Shown: positions 1-5,983, numbered from the stretch's first letter. The stretch: 9,471 nt of DNA from Bacteroidales bacterium (GCA_031259205.1 JAIRLS010000267.1:1-9471); one strand, 5' to 3'. Notes: a model not told the origin generated them from the sequence alone. Numbers and translations are program-made.

Positions 1-1256
1 ACCAGCCATGCGACGAGCAGCGTAAAGGCGATGTTAAAAGTTTGAGCGCTGATAAAAACCAGTGCGGCTTTGCTGTTTCCCTTGTTGAACAAGCTTTTGA
101 AATTTGTTTCTAATCCAATGGAGACAAAACCCAGGGTAAACCACAAGTTTTGGATTTTTTTCAGCGAATCGGTCACGGGCTTACAGGCGGCGTCCGCAAA
201 GAAAAAGGAAAAAACAAGCGAAACAAGGACAAAGCCAAGCACAAATTTCGGGAAACGTTCCCAAATAACGCGCCATCCGGTTTTTCCCGCTTCCGGCGGC
301 GTTTGTCCTTTTCCGGTGATATTCCAGAACAGCGCAATCAGAAAGGCGGCGATTCCCAGCAGTACATTTTGTGAAAACTTGACGATGGTAGCCGTTTCGA
401 GTGCCTCCTGTCCGTACAGGGCGCCGGTGGCCACTACTGCGCCGGTAGTATCAATGGTGCCGCCGATCCATGCGCCGGCTACCGTTTCGTTCAGGCCTGC
501 CAGCCTCGCCAGAAAAGGCATCAGGATGATCATGGGGACTGCCACCACCAGCACAAGCGAAACGACATAAGATAATTTCTTCGGATCGCCTTTGATGGCT
601 CCGGCGCTGGCAATGGCAGCAGATACGCCGCAAATGGAAACCGCGCTGGACATCATCACCGACAACTCCTTGTCGATCCTGCAAAGTTTACAGAGCCAAA
701 AGGAAAAATACCAGACGGCAAATACCACTACAACGGACTGAACCAGACCTAATACGCCCGATTTTAGCAAACTTTGAAAAAGAATGCTCGCGCCGAGGAA
801 AACCAATCCGATCTTGATGAACAACTCCGAAGAAAGGCTGTCGCGCAACCATTCAGGCAAGTCAAAAAAGTGACTGATGATAAGACCCGTCAAAAGACTG
901 AATATCACCGTTTCTAAACCTATATCATTGACCGGCCGGTATCCTCCGATGAACGAAGCAAGCATGGCCAACAGAAAAACGACCGGAAAACCAAACGCAT
1001 GACGGAACGGTTGGCCTTGCAGCCGTTGGGCGACAAACAACATCAGATACGACAGAAGGAAGAAAATGCCGATACGTAAGAGATTACCGCCCGACAAGAT
1101 ATTGAGCGCCTCCTCACCGTTTTCCCACTGAAAAACAGCCGCCGACGGCGTAAAATGAAATATCGCAAAAACACCCGTTATGACGGCAATACCGCACAAA
1201 CCGACTATCGTCGCCGACCAGTCTTCCGTCAAACTTAACTTCTTCAATCCCCTCAT
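1..1256 (-). CDS. YeiH-family putative sulfate exporter, C-terminus cut by window edge
   Basis: This is a polytopic inner-membrane protein of the YeiH / 'putative sulfate exporter' family (formerly UPF0324). The reading frame is open for 418 codons from an ATG at 1256 to the left edge, with no stop reached. About ten hydrophobic segments can be seen (for example residues 14-34, 61-77, 88-104, 146-163, 229-249, 335-353). Two stretches resemble family signatures: SAVSICGVSAAIA (204-216) matches the SSICGxSA-type motif, and GAWIGGTIDTTGAVVA (261-276) matches the GAWxGTxxxxTGxVVA-type motif. Members are usually somewhat over 300 to about 430 residues, so only the last few residues are probably missing. 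The start MRGLKKLSLTEDW has no Shine-Dalgarno, as is usual in Bacteroidota. It is divergent from a Crp/Rrf2 regulator operon, which may control it. The substrate is inferred from the family name and has not been strongly established in general; sulfite, taurine-derived sulfur or another anion is possible. Confidence 0.85.
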   Translation of the reverse strand, partial: MRGLKKLSLTEDWSATIVGLCGIAVITGVFAIFHFTPSAAVFQWENGEEALNILSGGNLLRIGIFFLLSYLMLFVAQRLQGQPFRHAFGFPVVFLLAMLASFIGGYRPVNDIGLETVIFSLLTGLIISHFFDLPEWLRDSLSSELFIKIGLVFLGASILFQSLLKSGVLGLVQSVVVVFAVWYFSFWLCKLCRIDKELSVMMSSAVSICGVSAAIASAGAIKGDPKKLSYVVSLVLVVAVPMIILMPFLARLAGLNETVAGAWIGGTIDTTGAVVATGALYGQEALETATIVKFSQNVLLGIAAFLIALFWNITGKGQTPPEAGKTGWRVIWERFPKFVLGFVLVSLVFSFFFADAACKPVTDSLKKIQNLWFTLGFVSIGLETNFKSLFNKGNSKAALVFISAQTFNIAFTLLVAWL

Positions 1257-1288
1257 GAAAGTAAAAACCACCAAAATCAATAAAAAAA

Positions 1289-1296
1289 CAAAATTA
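1289..1296 (-). promoter_or_regulatory. Candidate -7 box (TAATTTTG) for the YeiH-family gene
   Basis: Read on the minus strand this is an exact match to the Bacteroidota -7 consensus TAnnTTTG. It lies 32 bases upstream of the ATG at 1256. I see no good -33 TTG at the usual 19-21 base spacing, so the call rests on one box in an A/T-rich spacer. Confidence 0.35.
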
Positions 1297-1342
1297 TCGA
1301 AAAATAATTACCGCCGATGATTCCCGCTAAAGAAATAATACA

Positions 1343-1350
1343 TATCTTTG
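1343..1350 (+). promoter_or_regulatory. Candidate -7 box (TATCTTTG) for the Crp/Rrf2 operon
   Basis: An exact TAnnTTTG match lies 52 bases before the ATG at 1403 and would give a leader of about 45 bases. The -33 position, around TTCC at 1321, is weak. It lies back to back with the candidate promoter of the divergent exporter, about 46 bases away, so one bound regulator could affect both. Confidence 0.45.
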
Positions 1351-1402
1351 CATGGATTTTTACATTAAAAAACATTAAATTTTCAATGTTATTTTCCTTA
1401 TT

Positions 1403-2095
1403 ATGGCAGAACAAAGACTTGAAAATTATTATAGCGGTTTTAAAAAGATATCGTTACAGTTCATCACAGCTGAAGAATTTAGGCGAATAGAGAAGACGTC
1501 CGTAAATCTGAAATTCAAAAAGGGGGAAACCATTTTGAAACAGGGTCATCCGCCGACACATGTAGCTTTTTTGCAAAGCGGAATTGTGAAGTTCAATTTT
1601 TCGTCGGAATCCACCGGAAAAAATACGATTCTTACGTTGGTGTCGGCGCCGAAAATTTTGGGCGGCGCTAATCTTTTCTACAAAGACAATAACCTTTTTT
1701 CGATGGTGGCAGTGGAAGACTGCGAAGTTTTTCTGATCGAATCCAACGTGCTGTTTGAACTGCTGAAAAGCAACGGGCGTTTTGCCGTTGCGCTGTTCCA
1801 GTTGGCTTCCGAAATGTTCAAAAGTTCCATCCTCAATTTTATCAGCGTGGCCAACAAACAGAAAGAAGGCAGAATAGCGGACGTCTTCCTCTATTTGGCG
1901 CAGGATGTTTATTTTCACAGCTCTTTCAACCTTTCGCTCACACGAAAAGAATTGGCGGAATTTGCCTGCTGTTCGGTCGAAAACATTATCATGACCCTGT
2001 CGAAATGGCAACAGGAAGGAATCATCGCCGTTGCAGGCAAAAAACTGGAAATCATCAATATGGAAAAGCTAAAACAAATCAGTAAAATCGGGTAA
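1403..2095 (+). CDS. Crp/Fnr-family transcriptional regulator
   Basis: A 230-residue protein with the Crp/Fnr layout. It has an N-terminal cyclic-nucleotide-binding-like beta-roll (about residues 24-120), a long dimerisation helix (about 124-150), and a C-terminal winged helix-turn-helix (about 152-215) with LTRKELAEFACCSVENI as the helix-turn-helix core. The effector pocket does not look like a cAMP site: where Crp has a GEL...R-A signature, this protein reads LGGANLFYKDNN (86-97), with no matching Glu or Arg. There is no N-terminal cysteine cluster of Fnr type. In the recognition helix the Arg of E. coli Crp's SRET is Val192 (SVEN), and the next Crp Arg position is Met197, so DNA specificity should differ from TGTGA-type sites. 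The stop is two bases before the ATG of the Rrf2 gene, so the two are almost certainly co-transcribed. It is divergent from the YeiH-type exporter. The ligand is unknown. Confidence 0.9.
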   Translation: MAEQRLENYYSGFKKISLQFITAEEFRRIEKTSVNLKFKKGETILKQGHPPTHVAFLQSGIVKFNFSSESTGKNTILTLVSAPKILGGANLFYKDNNLFSMVAVEDCEVFLIESNVLFELLKSNGRFAVALFQLASEMFKSSILNFISVANKQKEGRIADVFLYLAQDVYFHSSFNLSLTRKELAEFACCSVENIIMTLSKWQQEGIIAVAGKKLEIINMEKLKQISKIG

Positions 2096-2097
2096 TT

Positions 2098-2508
2098 ATG
2101 TTAACTCAAAAAACAAGATATTCCTTGTTGGCGCTTACGAGATTAGCCAAAGAATACGGCAAAGGCGTACTGCTAATCAATCAAATAGCCGAAAGCGAAA
2201 AAATCCCCAAACGGTTTTTGGAATCCATATTGCTCGAACTGAAAAATAACGGTTATCTCGGTAGCCGGCTGGGGAAAAACGGCGGTTATTACCTGATCAA
2301 AAATCCCAATGAAATTAATTTGCTGGAAATAACGCGGCTGTTTGAAGGCACCATTGCGTGGTTGCCTTGTACGTCGGAAAAATATTACCAACCCTGCATA
2401 CACTGTAGGGACGAACAGACCTGCAAACTGCGAAGCGCTTTCAACGATATCCGTTCCTATACCTACAAGAAATTGCAGGAAACAAGCATTGCCTCATTGA
2501 TAACCTGA
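2098..2508 (+). CDS. Rrf2-family transcriptional regulator with four C-terminal cysteines
   Basis: A 136-residue protein of Rrf2 type (the IscR/NsrR/CymR family). It has an N-terminal winged helix-turn-helix, with the start MLTQKTRYSLLALTRLA typical of the family, helix-turn-helix at about 26-48 and a wing at about 52-67 containing GKNGGYYL, followed by a linker helix (about 73-84) and a dimerisation helix (about 111-128). Between them lies a cysteine loop: Cys91, Cys100, Cys103 and Cys109, with His102. Members such as IscR and NsrR use three Cys plus another residue here to hold a [2Fe-2S] or [4Fe-4S] cluster, so cluster binding and a redox, nitrosative or Fe-S sensing role are plausible. 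Members without these cysteines, such as CymR, sense sulfur status through CysK. The spacing here is not exactly that of IscR, so the cluster is inferred. It is the second gene of the Crp-Rrf2 operon and is followed at once by a terminator. Confidence 0.88.
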   Translation: MLTQKTRYSLLALTRLAKEYGKGVLLINQIAESEKIPKRFLESILLELKNNGYLGSRLGKNGGYYLIKNPNEINLLEITRLFEGTIAWLPCTSEKYYQPCIHCRDEQTCKLRSAFNDIRSYTYKKLQETSIASLIT

Positions 2509-2517
2509 CTCTTACAA

Positions 2518-2555
2518 AAAAAGGGGCTGTCTCAAAACCGAGTTAGCCCCTTTTT
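2518..2555 (+). terminator. Rho-independent terminator of the Crp-Rrf2 operon, overlapping a TIR
   Basis: An 11-bp perfect stem pairs AAAAAGGGGCT (2518-2528) with AGCCCCTTTTT (2545-2555), with a 16-base loop and a terminal T run. It starts ten bases after the Rrf2 stop codon. The left arm and part of the loop are the sequence GGGGCTGTCTCAAAA, which recurs at 9355, so the terminator appears to use the end of a mobile element. Confidence 0.85.
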
Positions 2556-2659
2556 ATCCGCCCTTTGAGATTCCGGTTCCCTCTCCGACTTTTTCTGTAT
2601 ATTGCCCCATTGGACACCTATTATTTATGCCTTTGATCATTGACTTTTGAAACAGCTCC
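2523..2659. repeat. 137-base segment with 15-bp imperfect terminal inverted repeats (MITE-like or IS end)
   Basis: GGGGCTGTCTCAAAA at 2523-2537 and TTTTGAAACAGCTCC at 2645-2659 are inverted copies that match at 13 of 15 bases. A third copy, identical to the first, is at 9355-9369. Such ends suggest a non-autonomous element or an internally deleted insertion sequence. The interior has no intact transposase; its minus strand has only a 28-residue ATG reading frame (2554-2640), which I do not recognise. No target-site duplication is obvious. The neighbouring transposase scar at 2687-2778 supports a mobile origin for the whole block. Confidence 0.5.
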
Positions 2660-2686
2660 AAGAACGGGATACACTTGCGAAAGTTG

Positions 2687-2778
2687 AGTCTTTAACTCGC
2701 GAAAACGCCCTCCGCTGTTATCCACCACAACAACAACACTTGTCCTCCCCTGCCTGTTTTTCTTTTACGTACAAACAT
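2687..2778 (-). pseudogene. Frameshifted 5' fragment of an IS1634-like transposase gene
   Basis: On the minus strand an ATG at 2778 begins MFVRKRK. After a one-base shift in the A run, the next frame reads NRQG, then RTS, then VVVVVDNSGGRFRELKT, ending near 2687. This pattern (MFVRKKK, a short basic/Gly stretch, SVVVVD.S.G..R.LKT) is what I recall for the N-terminus of IS1634-type (IS4 superfamily) transposases, which are normally several hundred residues long. Here only about 31 codons survive, with one apparent A deletion, and then the similarity stops, so the gene is dead. A candidate promoter box lies directly upstream. The remaining sequence down to 2660 reads on in the second frame but is unlike the family. 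Recognition is from memory of the family and was not checked by a search. Confidence 0.6.
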
Positions 2779-2782
2779 GCCG

Positions 2783-2790
2783 CAAAGTTA
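2783..2790 (-). promoter_or_regulatory. Candidate -7 box (TAACTTTG) of the dead transposase gene
   Basis: Read on the minus strand, TAACTTTG exactly matches TAnnTTTG and sits four bases before the transposase-like ATG at 2778. Transcription from it would be nearly leaderless. It may still fire antisense toward 2500, where the terminator hairpin sits. Confidence 0.4.
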
Positions 2791-2891
2791 TTGCTTTTTC
2801 GCTTGCGTTACCTAAAGGGAACTTAAAAACGAAAAAAATATTTTTTGTTTTTTTTTTCTTGCAGATTTAAGATGAATACAACATTTTTTTG

Positions 2892-2899
2892 TATCTTGC
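2892..2899 (+). promoter_or_regulatory. Candidate -7 box (TATCTTGC) of the ACT-paaK operon
   Basis: TATCTTGC is a near match to TAnnTTTG, followed by the GCCA-type context often seen at Bacteroidota start points. It lies 24 bases before the ATG at 2924. The expected -33 region (around 2867-2873) is A/T-rich without a clear TTG. Confidence 0.4.
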
Positions 2900-2923
2900 G
2901 CCAATTTAAAAATTTATTGAGCT

Positions 2924-3349
2924 ATGACCATCAAACAGTTGTCGGTTTTCTTAGAGAACAAGTCGGGACGCCTCACCGAAGTATTGGAAGTTTTGGGCGG
3001 CGCCGGCATCAATATTACATCGCTTACGATTGCCGATACATCGGAATACGGCATTTTGCGGTTGATTGTGTCCGATGCGGAAAAAGCGTTCCGGTTGCTT
3101 AAATCGAACGGATTCAGCGCCAACCTGACCGAAGTGATTGCCTTGTCGGTGTCGCATCAGGCCGGTTCGCTGGCAAAAGTGATGAAAGCCTTGTCGGATG
3201 AGCAGTTGAGCATTGAATATACCTATGCGTTCTGTCTGGGCGACAAAGCCATTGCAGTGCTGCGGACGGACAACCCTTCCAGGGCATTTGAAATCATTGC
3301 CAACCGCCGGTTTACGGTGGTCAGCGAGAACGACGTCAGGAACATATAA
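2924..3349 (+). CDS. Protein of two tandem ACT domains
   Basis: A 141-residue cytosolic protein made almost wholly of two ACT domains (about residues 4-63 and 71-135). The first has the typical turn after strand one, NKSGRLTEVLEVLGGAGINI (12-31), and the second shows HQAGSLAKVMKALSDEQLSI (78-97). ACT domains bind small ligands, usually amino acids, at dimer interfaces, and there is no catalytic domain here. In Bacteroidota this type of protein is commonly found next to phenylacetate-CoA ligase and indolepyruvate:ferredoxin oxidoreductase genes, which suggests sensing of an aromatic amino acid or aryl acid. The downstream ligase starts ten bases after this stop, so the two form an operon. The start has no Shine-Dalgarno. 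The ligand and target are unknown. Confidence 0.9.
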   Translation: MTIKQLSVFLENKSGRLTEVLEVLGGAGINITSLTIADTSEYGILRLIVSDAEKAFRLLKSNGFSANLTEVIALSVSHQAGSLAKVMKALSDEQLSIEYTYAFCLGDKAIAVLRTDNPSRAFEIIANRRFTVVSENDVRNI

Positions 3350-3359
3350 AGACCGAATC

Positions 3360-4661
3360 ATGATTTGGAACGAAACATTTGAATGTATGAGCCGCGAAGA
3401 GATGCGGCGTTGCCAAAGCAGGCGACTGGTGGACATGGTAGAAAGAGTGTATCACAATGTCCCGTTTTACCGGAAAAAAATGCAGGAAATGGGCGTAGGT
3501 CCCGAAGACGTCCGCGGTGTTGAAGACCTGCCGAAACTGCCGTTCACCACCAAGCAGGATTTACGCGACAATTATCCCTACGGCCTGTTTGCCGTTCCGA
3601 TGAGCGAGATCGTGCGCGTGCACGCTTCGTCGGGAACCACGGGAAAACCTACGGTGGTAGGCTACACCCGCAAAGATCTGGCAACATGGAGCGAGGTAAT
3701 GGCGCGTACGCTGACTGCTGCGGGAGTTACCCGTCACGACTTCGTTCAGGTGGCATACGGCTATGGGCTGTTTACCGGCGGACTGGGCGCTCATTGCGGC
3801 GCGGAAAAAATAGGCGCTTCGGTCATTCCCATCTCCGGAGGCAACACCCGACGACAATTGCAAATCATGCACGACTTCGGCAGCACCACTTTGGCCTGTA
3901 CTCCCTCCTACGCGCTTCATCTGGCAGAAGCCCTGATTGAAAGCGACTATAATCGCGACGAATTTAAACTCAAAACAGGCACTTTCGGCGCCGAACCATG
4001 GACGGAAAACATGCGACGCGAAATCGAAGAAAAACTCCGGATCAAAGCCATTGATATTTTCGGGCTGAGCGAAATCATCGGACCGGGCGTATCCAGCGAA
4101 TGTACCTGCCAGAGCGGATTACATGTTTTTGAAGACCACTTTGTCCCCGAAATCATTGATCCCGTAACGCTGGAAGTGCTGCCCGAAGGCGCAGACGGCG
4201 AAATCGTCTTCACCACCGTTACCAAAGAAGGATTGCCGCTGCTCCGCTACCGCACCCGCGACCTCACCAGCCTCGACTATTCGCCCTGCCGTTGCGGACG
4301 AACGCTGGTTCGCATGAAAAAATGCTTCGGACGAAGCGACGACATGCTGATTATCCGGGGCGTTAACGTGTTCCCCTCCCAAGTGGAAACCGTACTGCTC
4401 GAAATGCAGGAAACCAGTCCGCACTACATTATCACGGTCGACCGGAAAAATAACCTCGACGTTCTTGAGTTGCAGGTGGAAGTGAAAGAAGAATTTCCCT
4501 TCGACCGCATCAGTGAACTGCAAAAACTTACCGACCGCATCAAACGTACAATGGAAAGCGCCTTGCAAATCAGCCTTTCGGTAAAACTGGTAGAAACCAA
4601 AACAATAGCCCGTAGCGAAGGCAAAGCAGTAAGAGTCATCGACAAACGAAAAACATTGTAG
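3360..4661 (+). CDS. paaK: Phenylacetate-CoA ligase (AMP-forming)
   Basis: A 433-residue acyl-adenylate-forming enzyme that activates phenylacetate or a related aryl acid with ATP to the CoA thioester. Motifs in order: the ATP-binding loop ASSGTTGKPTVV (89-100); YGYGLFTGGLGAH (133-145); the adenine-binding stretch IDIFGLSEIIGPG (231-243); the YRTRDLT motif (297-303, ribose-binding Asp301); the hinge GRSDDMLIIRGVNVFPSQVE (324-343); and the C-terminal lysine in RSEGKAVRV (Lys422). Length fits the PaaK family (about 430-440). Cys248, Cys250, His255, Cys310 and Cys312 could form a metal site, but this is only an inference. I chose the ATG at 3360 because it restores the family length and gives a ten-base gap to the ACT gene; an in-frame ATG at 3213 would overlap that gene by 137 bases and add 49 unrelated residues. 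In Bacteroidota this pair often accompanies iorAB, but no iorAB is in this window. Confidence 0.93.
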   Translation: MIWNETFECMSREEMRRCQSRRLVDMVERVYHNVPFYRKKMQEMGVGPEDVRGVEDLPKLPFTTKQDLRDNYPYGLFAVPMSEIVRVHASSGTTGKPTVVGYTRKDLATWSEVMARTLTAAGVTRHDFVQVAYGYGLFTGGLGAHCGAEKIGASVIPISGGNTRRQLQIMHDFGSTTLACTPSYALHLAEALIESDYNRDEFKLKTGTFGAEPWTENMRREIEEKLRIKAIDIFGLSEIIGPGVSSECTCQSGLHVFEDHFVPEIIDPVTLEVLPEGADGEIVFTTVTKEGLPLLRYRTRDLTSLDYSPCRCGRTLVRMKKCFGRSDDMLIIRGVNVFPSQVETVLLEMQETSPHYIITVDRKNNLDVLELQVEVKEEFPFDRISELQKLTDRIKRTMESALQISLSVKLVETKTIARSEGKAVRVIDKRKTL

Positions 4662-4717
4662 GCAGGTTTCAAGCTTATCGCCGACCGGATCGCGACAACA
4701 CAACGGACGTATTTTTC

Positions 4718-4756
4718 TTTTTTGCCCCGTTTTTTATCATTTTTTACGGCAAAAAA
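4718..4756. repeat. Inverted repeat downstream of paaK
   Basis: TTTTTTGCC (4718-4726) pairs perfectly with GGCAAAAAA (4748-4756), leaving a 21-base T-rich loop. The T and A tracts are in the opposite order from a classical rho-independent terminator, so it may be a 3'-end structure for the ACT-paaK transcript or a chance A/T-rich fold. It lies 57 bases after the paaK stop. Confidence 0.4.
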
Positions 4757-4821
4757 GACAATACCCTAATGATTTGGGGATGGTTATATATTATATTCCA
4801 ATCACTTCGCTCTAAAAACCA

Positions 4822-4852
4822 AAAGAGGGCAGTTTTTGAATCCGCCCTCTTT
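4822..4852 (-). terminator. Terminator of cysK, possibly bidirectional
   Basis: A nine-bp perfect stem pairs AAAGAGGGC (4822-4830) with GCCCTCTTT (4844-4852) around a 13-base loop. Read on the minus strand it follows the cysK stop by 17 bases and runs into TTTTGGTTTTT. Read on the plus strand it has only a short T run, but could help stop ACT-paaK transcripts from the convergent side. Confidence 0.85.
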
Positions 4853-4869
4853 CAACAAAATGAATAATA

Positions 4870-5817
4870 CTACAATGGATATTCTTCGAAAGCATAAAGT
4901 ACCGTAGAGAGGTAACGTTCTCCGGTGTCGGGCAGCACTACAACAATGTTTTTCCCTTTGTTTTCAGGAAGTTTCGCCAATTCGGTAGCTGCGAAAGCCG
5001 CTGCTCCGGAGGAAATTCCTACCAGCAGGCCTTCTGTTTCCGCTAACCGGCGACCGGTGAGAATGGCTTCATCGTTAGAAACGGTAATGATCCGGTCAAC
5101 GACTGACCGGTCGAAAATTTTGGGTACAAATCCGGCGCCAATGCCCTGAATTTTGTGGGGACCCGGATTTCCACCCGATAATACGGGAGACTCTTGAGGC
5201 TCTACGGCTACAATTTCCACCGAAGGCTTCAGTTCTTTCAGGCGTTTGCCTACGCCGCTGACTGTTCCGCCTGTTCCTACGCCCGACACAATGATATCCA
5301 CCTGCCCGTCGGTATCGCGCCAAATCTCATCGGCTGTTGTCGTGTAATGGATGGCAGGGTTGGCAGGGTTTTCAAACTGTTGCAAAATCACTGAACCGGG
5401 TATTTCCGCTTTCAGTGCATCCGCCTTTGCGATAGCTCCTTTCATCCCTTCCGATCCGGGCGTCAGTACAAGATTGGCGCCCAACGCTTTCAGCAGGTTA
5501 CGACGCTCCAGACTCATCGTCTCGGGCATGGTAAGCGTGAGTTTGTAACCTTTTGAAGCGGCTACAAACGCCAGGCCGATACCTGTATTCCCGCTGGTCG
5601 GCTCAATGATGGTGGCGCCGGGTTGCAGAGTCCCTTTTTGCTCTGCGTCTTCTACCATAGCCAAAGCAATCCTGTCTTTGACGCTACCTGCCGGGTTAAA
5701 ATATTCCAACTTCGCAATAATTTTAGCCTGCAAGCCTTGTTTATTCGCGTAAGCAACCAATTCCAACAATGGGGTATTGCCTACTAAATCCGTTAATTTT
5801 TTTGCTATTTTTGCCAT
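4870..5817 (-). CDS. cysK: Cysteine synthase A (O-acetylserine sulfhydrylase)
   Basis: A 315-residue, PLP-dependent cytosolic enzyme that makes L-cysteine from O-acetylserine and sulfide. Lys47 in NPAGSVKDR is the Schiff-base lysine. The substrate-binding loop is PTSGNTGIGLA (73-83), with Asn77. The phosphate-binding loop is SGVGTGGTVSG (178-188). Ser270 in GISSGAAA (267-274) contacts the PLP ring nitrogen, and PDTGERYLST (296-305) is the typical C-terminal motif. Length is as usual for CysK (about 305-325), and I see no cystathionine-beta-synthase-type extension. The start ATG lies downstream of a good promoter and without a Shine-Dalgarno. It is monocistronic: convergent with paaK and divergent from the small heat-shock gene. 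With the YeiH exporter and Rrf2/Crp regulators about 3 kb away it could belong to a sulfur regulon, but that is only inference. No cysE (serine acetyltransferase) is present. Confidence 0.96.
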   Translation of the reverse strand: MAKIAKKLTDLVGNTPLLELVAYANKQGLQAKIIAKLEYFNPAGSVKDRIALAMVEDAEQKGTLQPGATIIEPTSGNTGIGLAFVAASKGYKLTLTMPETMSLERRNLLKALGANLVLTPGSEGMKGAIAKADALKAEIPGSVILQQFENPANPAIHYTTTADEIWRDTDGQVDIIVSGVGTGGTVSGVGKRLKELKPSVEIVAVEPQESPVLSGGNPGPHKIQGIGAGFVPKIFDRSVVDRIITVSNDEAILTGRRLAETEGLLVGISSGAAAFAATELAKLPENKGKNIVVVLPDTGERYLSTVLYAFEEYPL

Positions 5818-5841
5818 AAAAGTAAGTATTTAAAAAAAATA

Positions 5842-5872
5842 CAAAAGTAAACCATAATTTTACCTTCTGCAA
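5842..5872 (-). promoter_or_regulatory. cysK promoter (TTGC, 19-base spacer, TACTTTTG)
   Basis: On the minus strand an exact -7 box TACTTTTG (5849-5842) is preceded, after 19 bases, by TTGC (5872-5869) as the -33 element. Both boxes and the spacing fit the Bacteroidota sigma-ABfr promoter, making this the best promoter match in the window. The start point would fall about 5835, giving a leader of roughly 20 bases. Confidence 0.6.
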
Positions 5873-5903
5873 TAACACATTTGTGGTATTTTTTCATTTT
5901 CTT

Positions 5904-5924
5904 GACAATATGCGACAATATGTC
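5904..5924. promoter_or_regulatory. Tandem GACAATATG repeat, possible operator
   Basis: GACAATATG at 5904-5912 and 5914-5922 are perfect direct copies one base apart, with the second copy continuing as TC. The centre-to-centre distance of ten bases puts both on the same face of the helix. It lies about 32 bases upstream of the cysK -33 element and about 45 bases upstream of the sigma-54-like sequence of the heat-shock gene, so it could be an activator or repressor site for either. Confidence 0.4.
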
Positions 5925-5968
5925 AGTCTCTTAAACCAAAAAGTGACATAATGGCGCTTTTTTGTTCT

Positions 5969-5983
5969 TGGCACTTATTTTGA
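5969..5983 (+). promoter_or_regulatory. Sigma-54-like -24/-12 sequence before the small heat-shock gene
   Basis: TGGCAC (5969-5974), five bases, then TTGA in place of TTGC (5980-5983) matches the sigma-54 consensus with correct spacing and one mismatch at the conserved C. The same bases could also be read as a weak -7 box TTATTTTG (5975-5982). It is 67 bases before the chosen ATG. No other better promoter is visible in this spacer. Confidence 0.3.

Larger units (their letters stand above)
2779..2923. other. A/T-rich spacer upstream of the ACT-domain operon
   Basis: After the transposase relic this spacer holds no gene. It has a long homopolymeric A/T tract (about 2829-2859, mostly A then T) and ends in the leader of the ACT-domain gene. 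Together with the IS scar (2523-2778) it accounts for the whole 415 bases between the Rrf2 gene and the ACT-domain gene. Confidence 0.6.

Noticed and set aside
70..684. Reading frames of 166, 74 and 77 residues in the first 700 bases
   Set aside because: They overlap the YeiH-type exporter, whose continuous membrane-protein frame has family motifs. The alternatives are low-complexity frames without recognisable domains.
1454..2011. 185-residue minus-strand frame
   Set aside because: It is antisense to the Crp-family regulator, which has clear domain structure; the antisense product shows no domain and has unusual Phe/Gln-rich composition.
3213..3359. Upstream ATG that would extend the ligase by 49 residues
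   Set aside because: It would overlap the ACT-domain gene by 137 bases, and the added residues do not fit the PaaK family, which starts near MIWNE.
4119..4703. 194-residue minus-strand frame
   Set aside because: It is antisense to the conserved C-terminal half of phenylacetate-CoA ligase and shows no domain.
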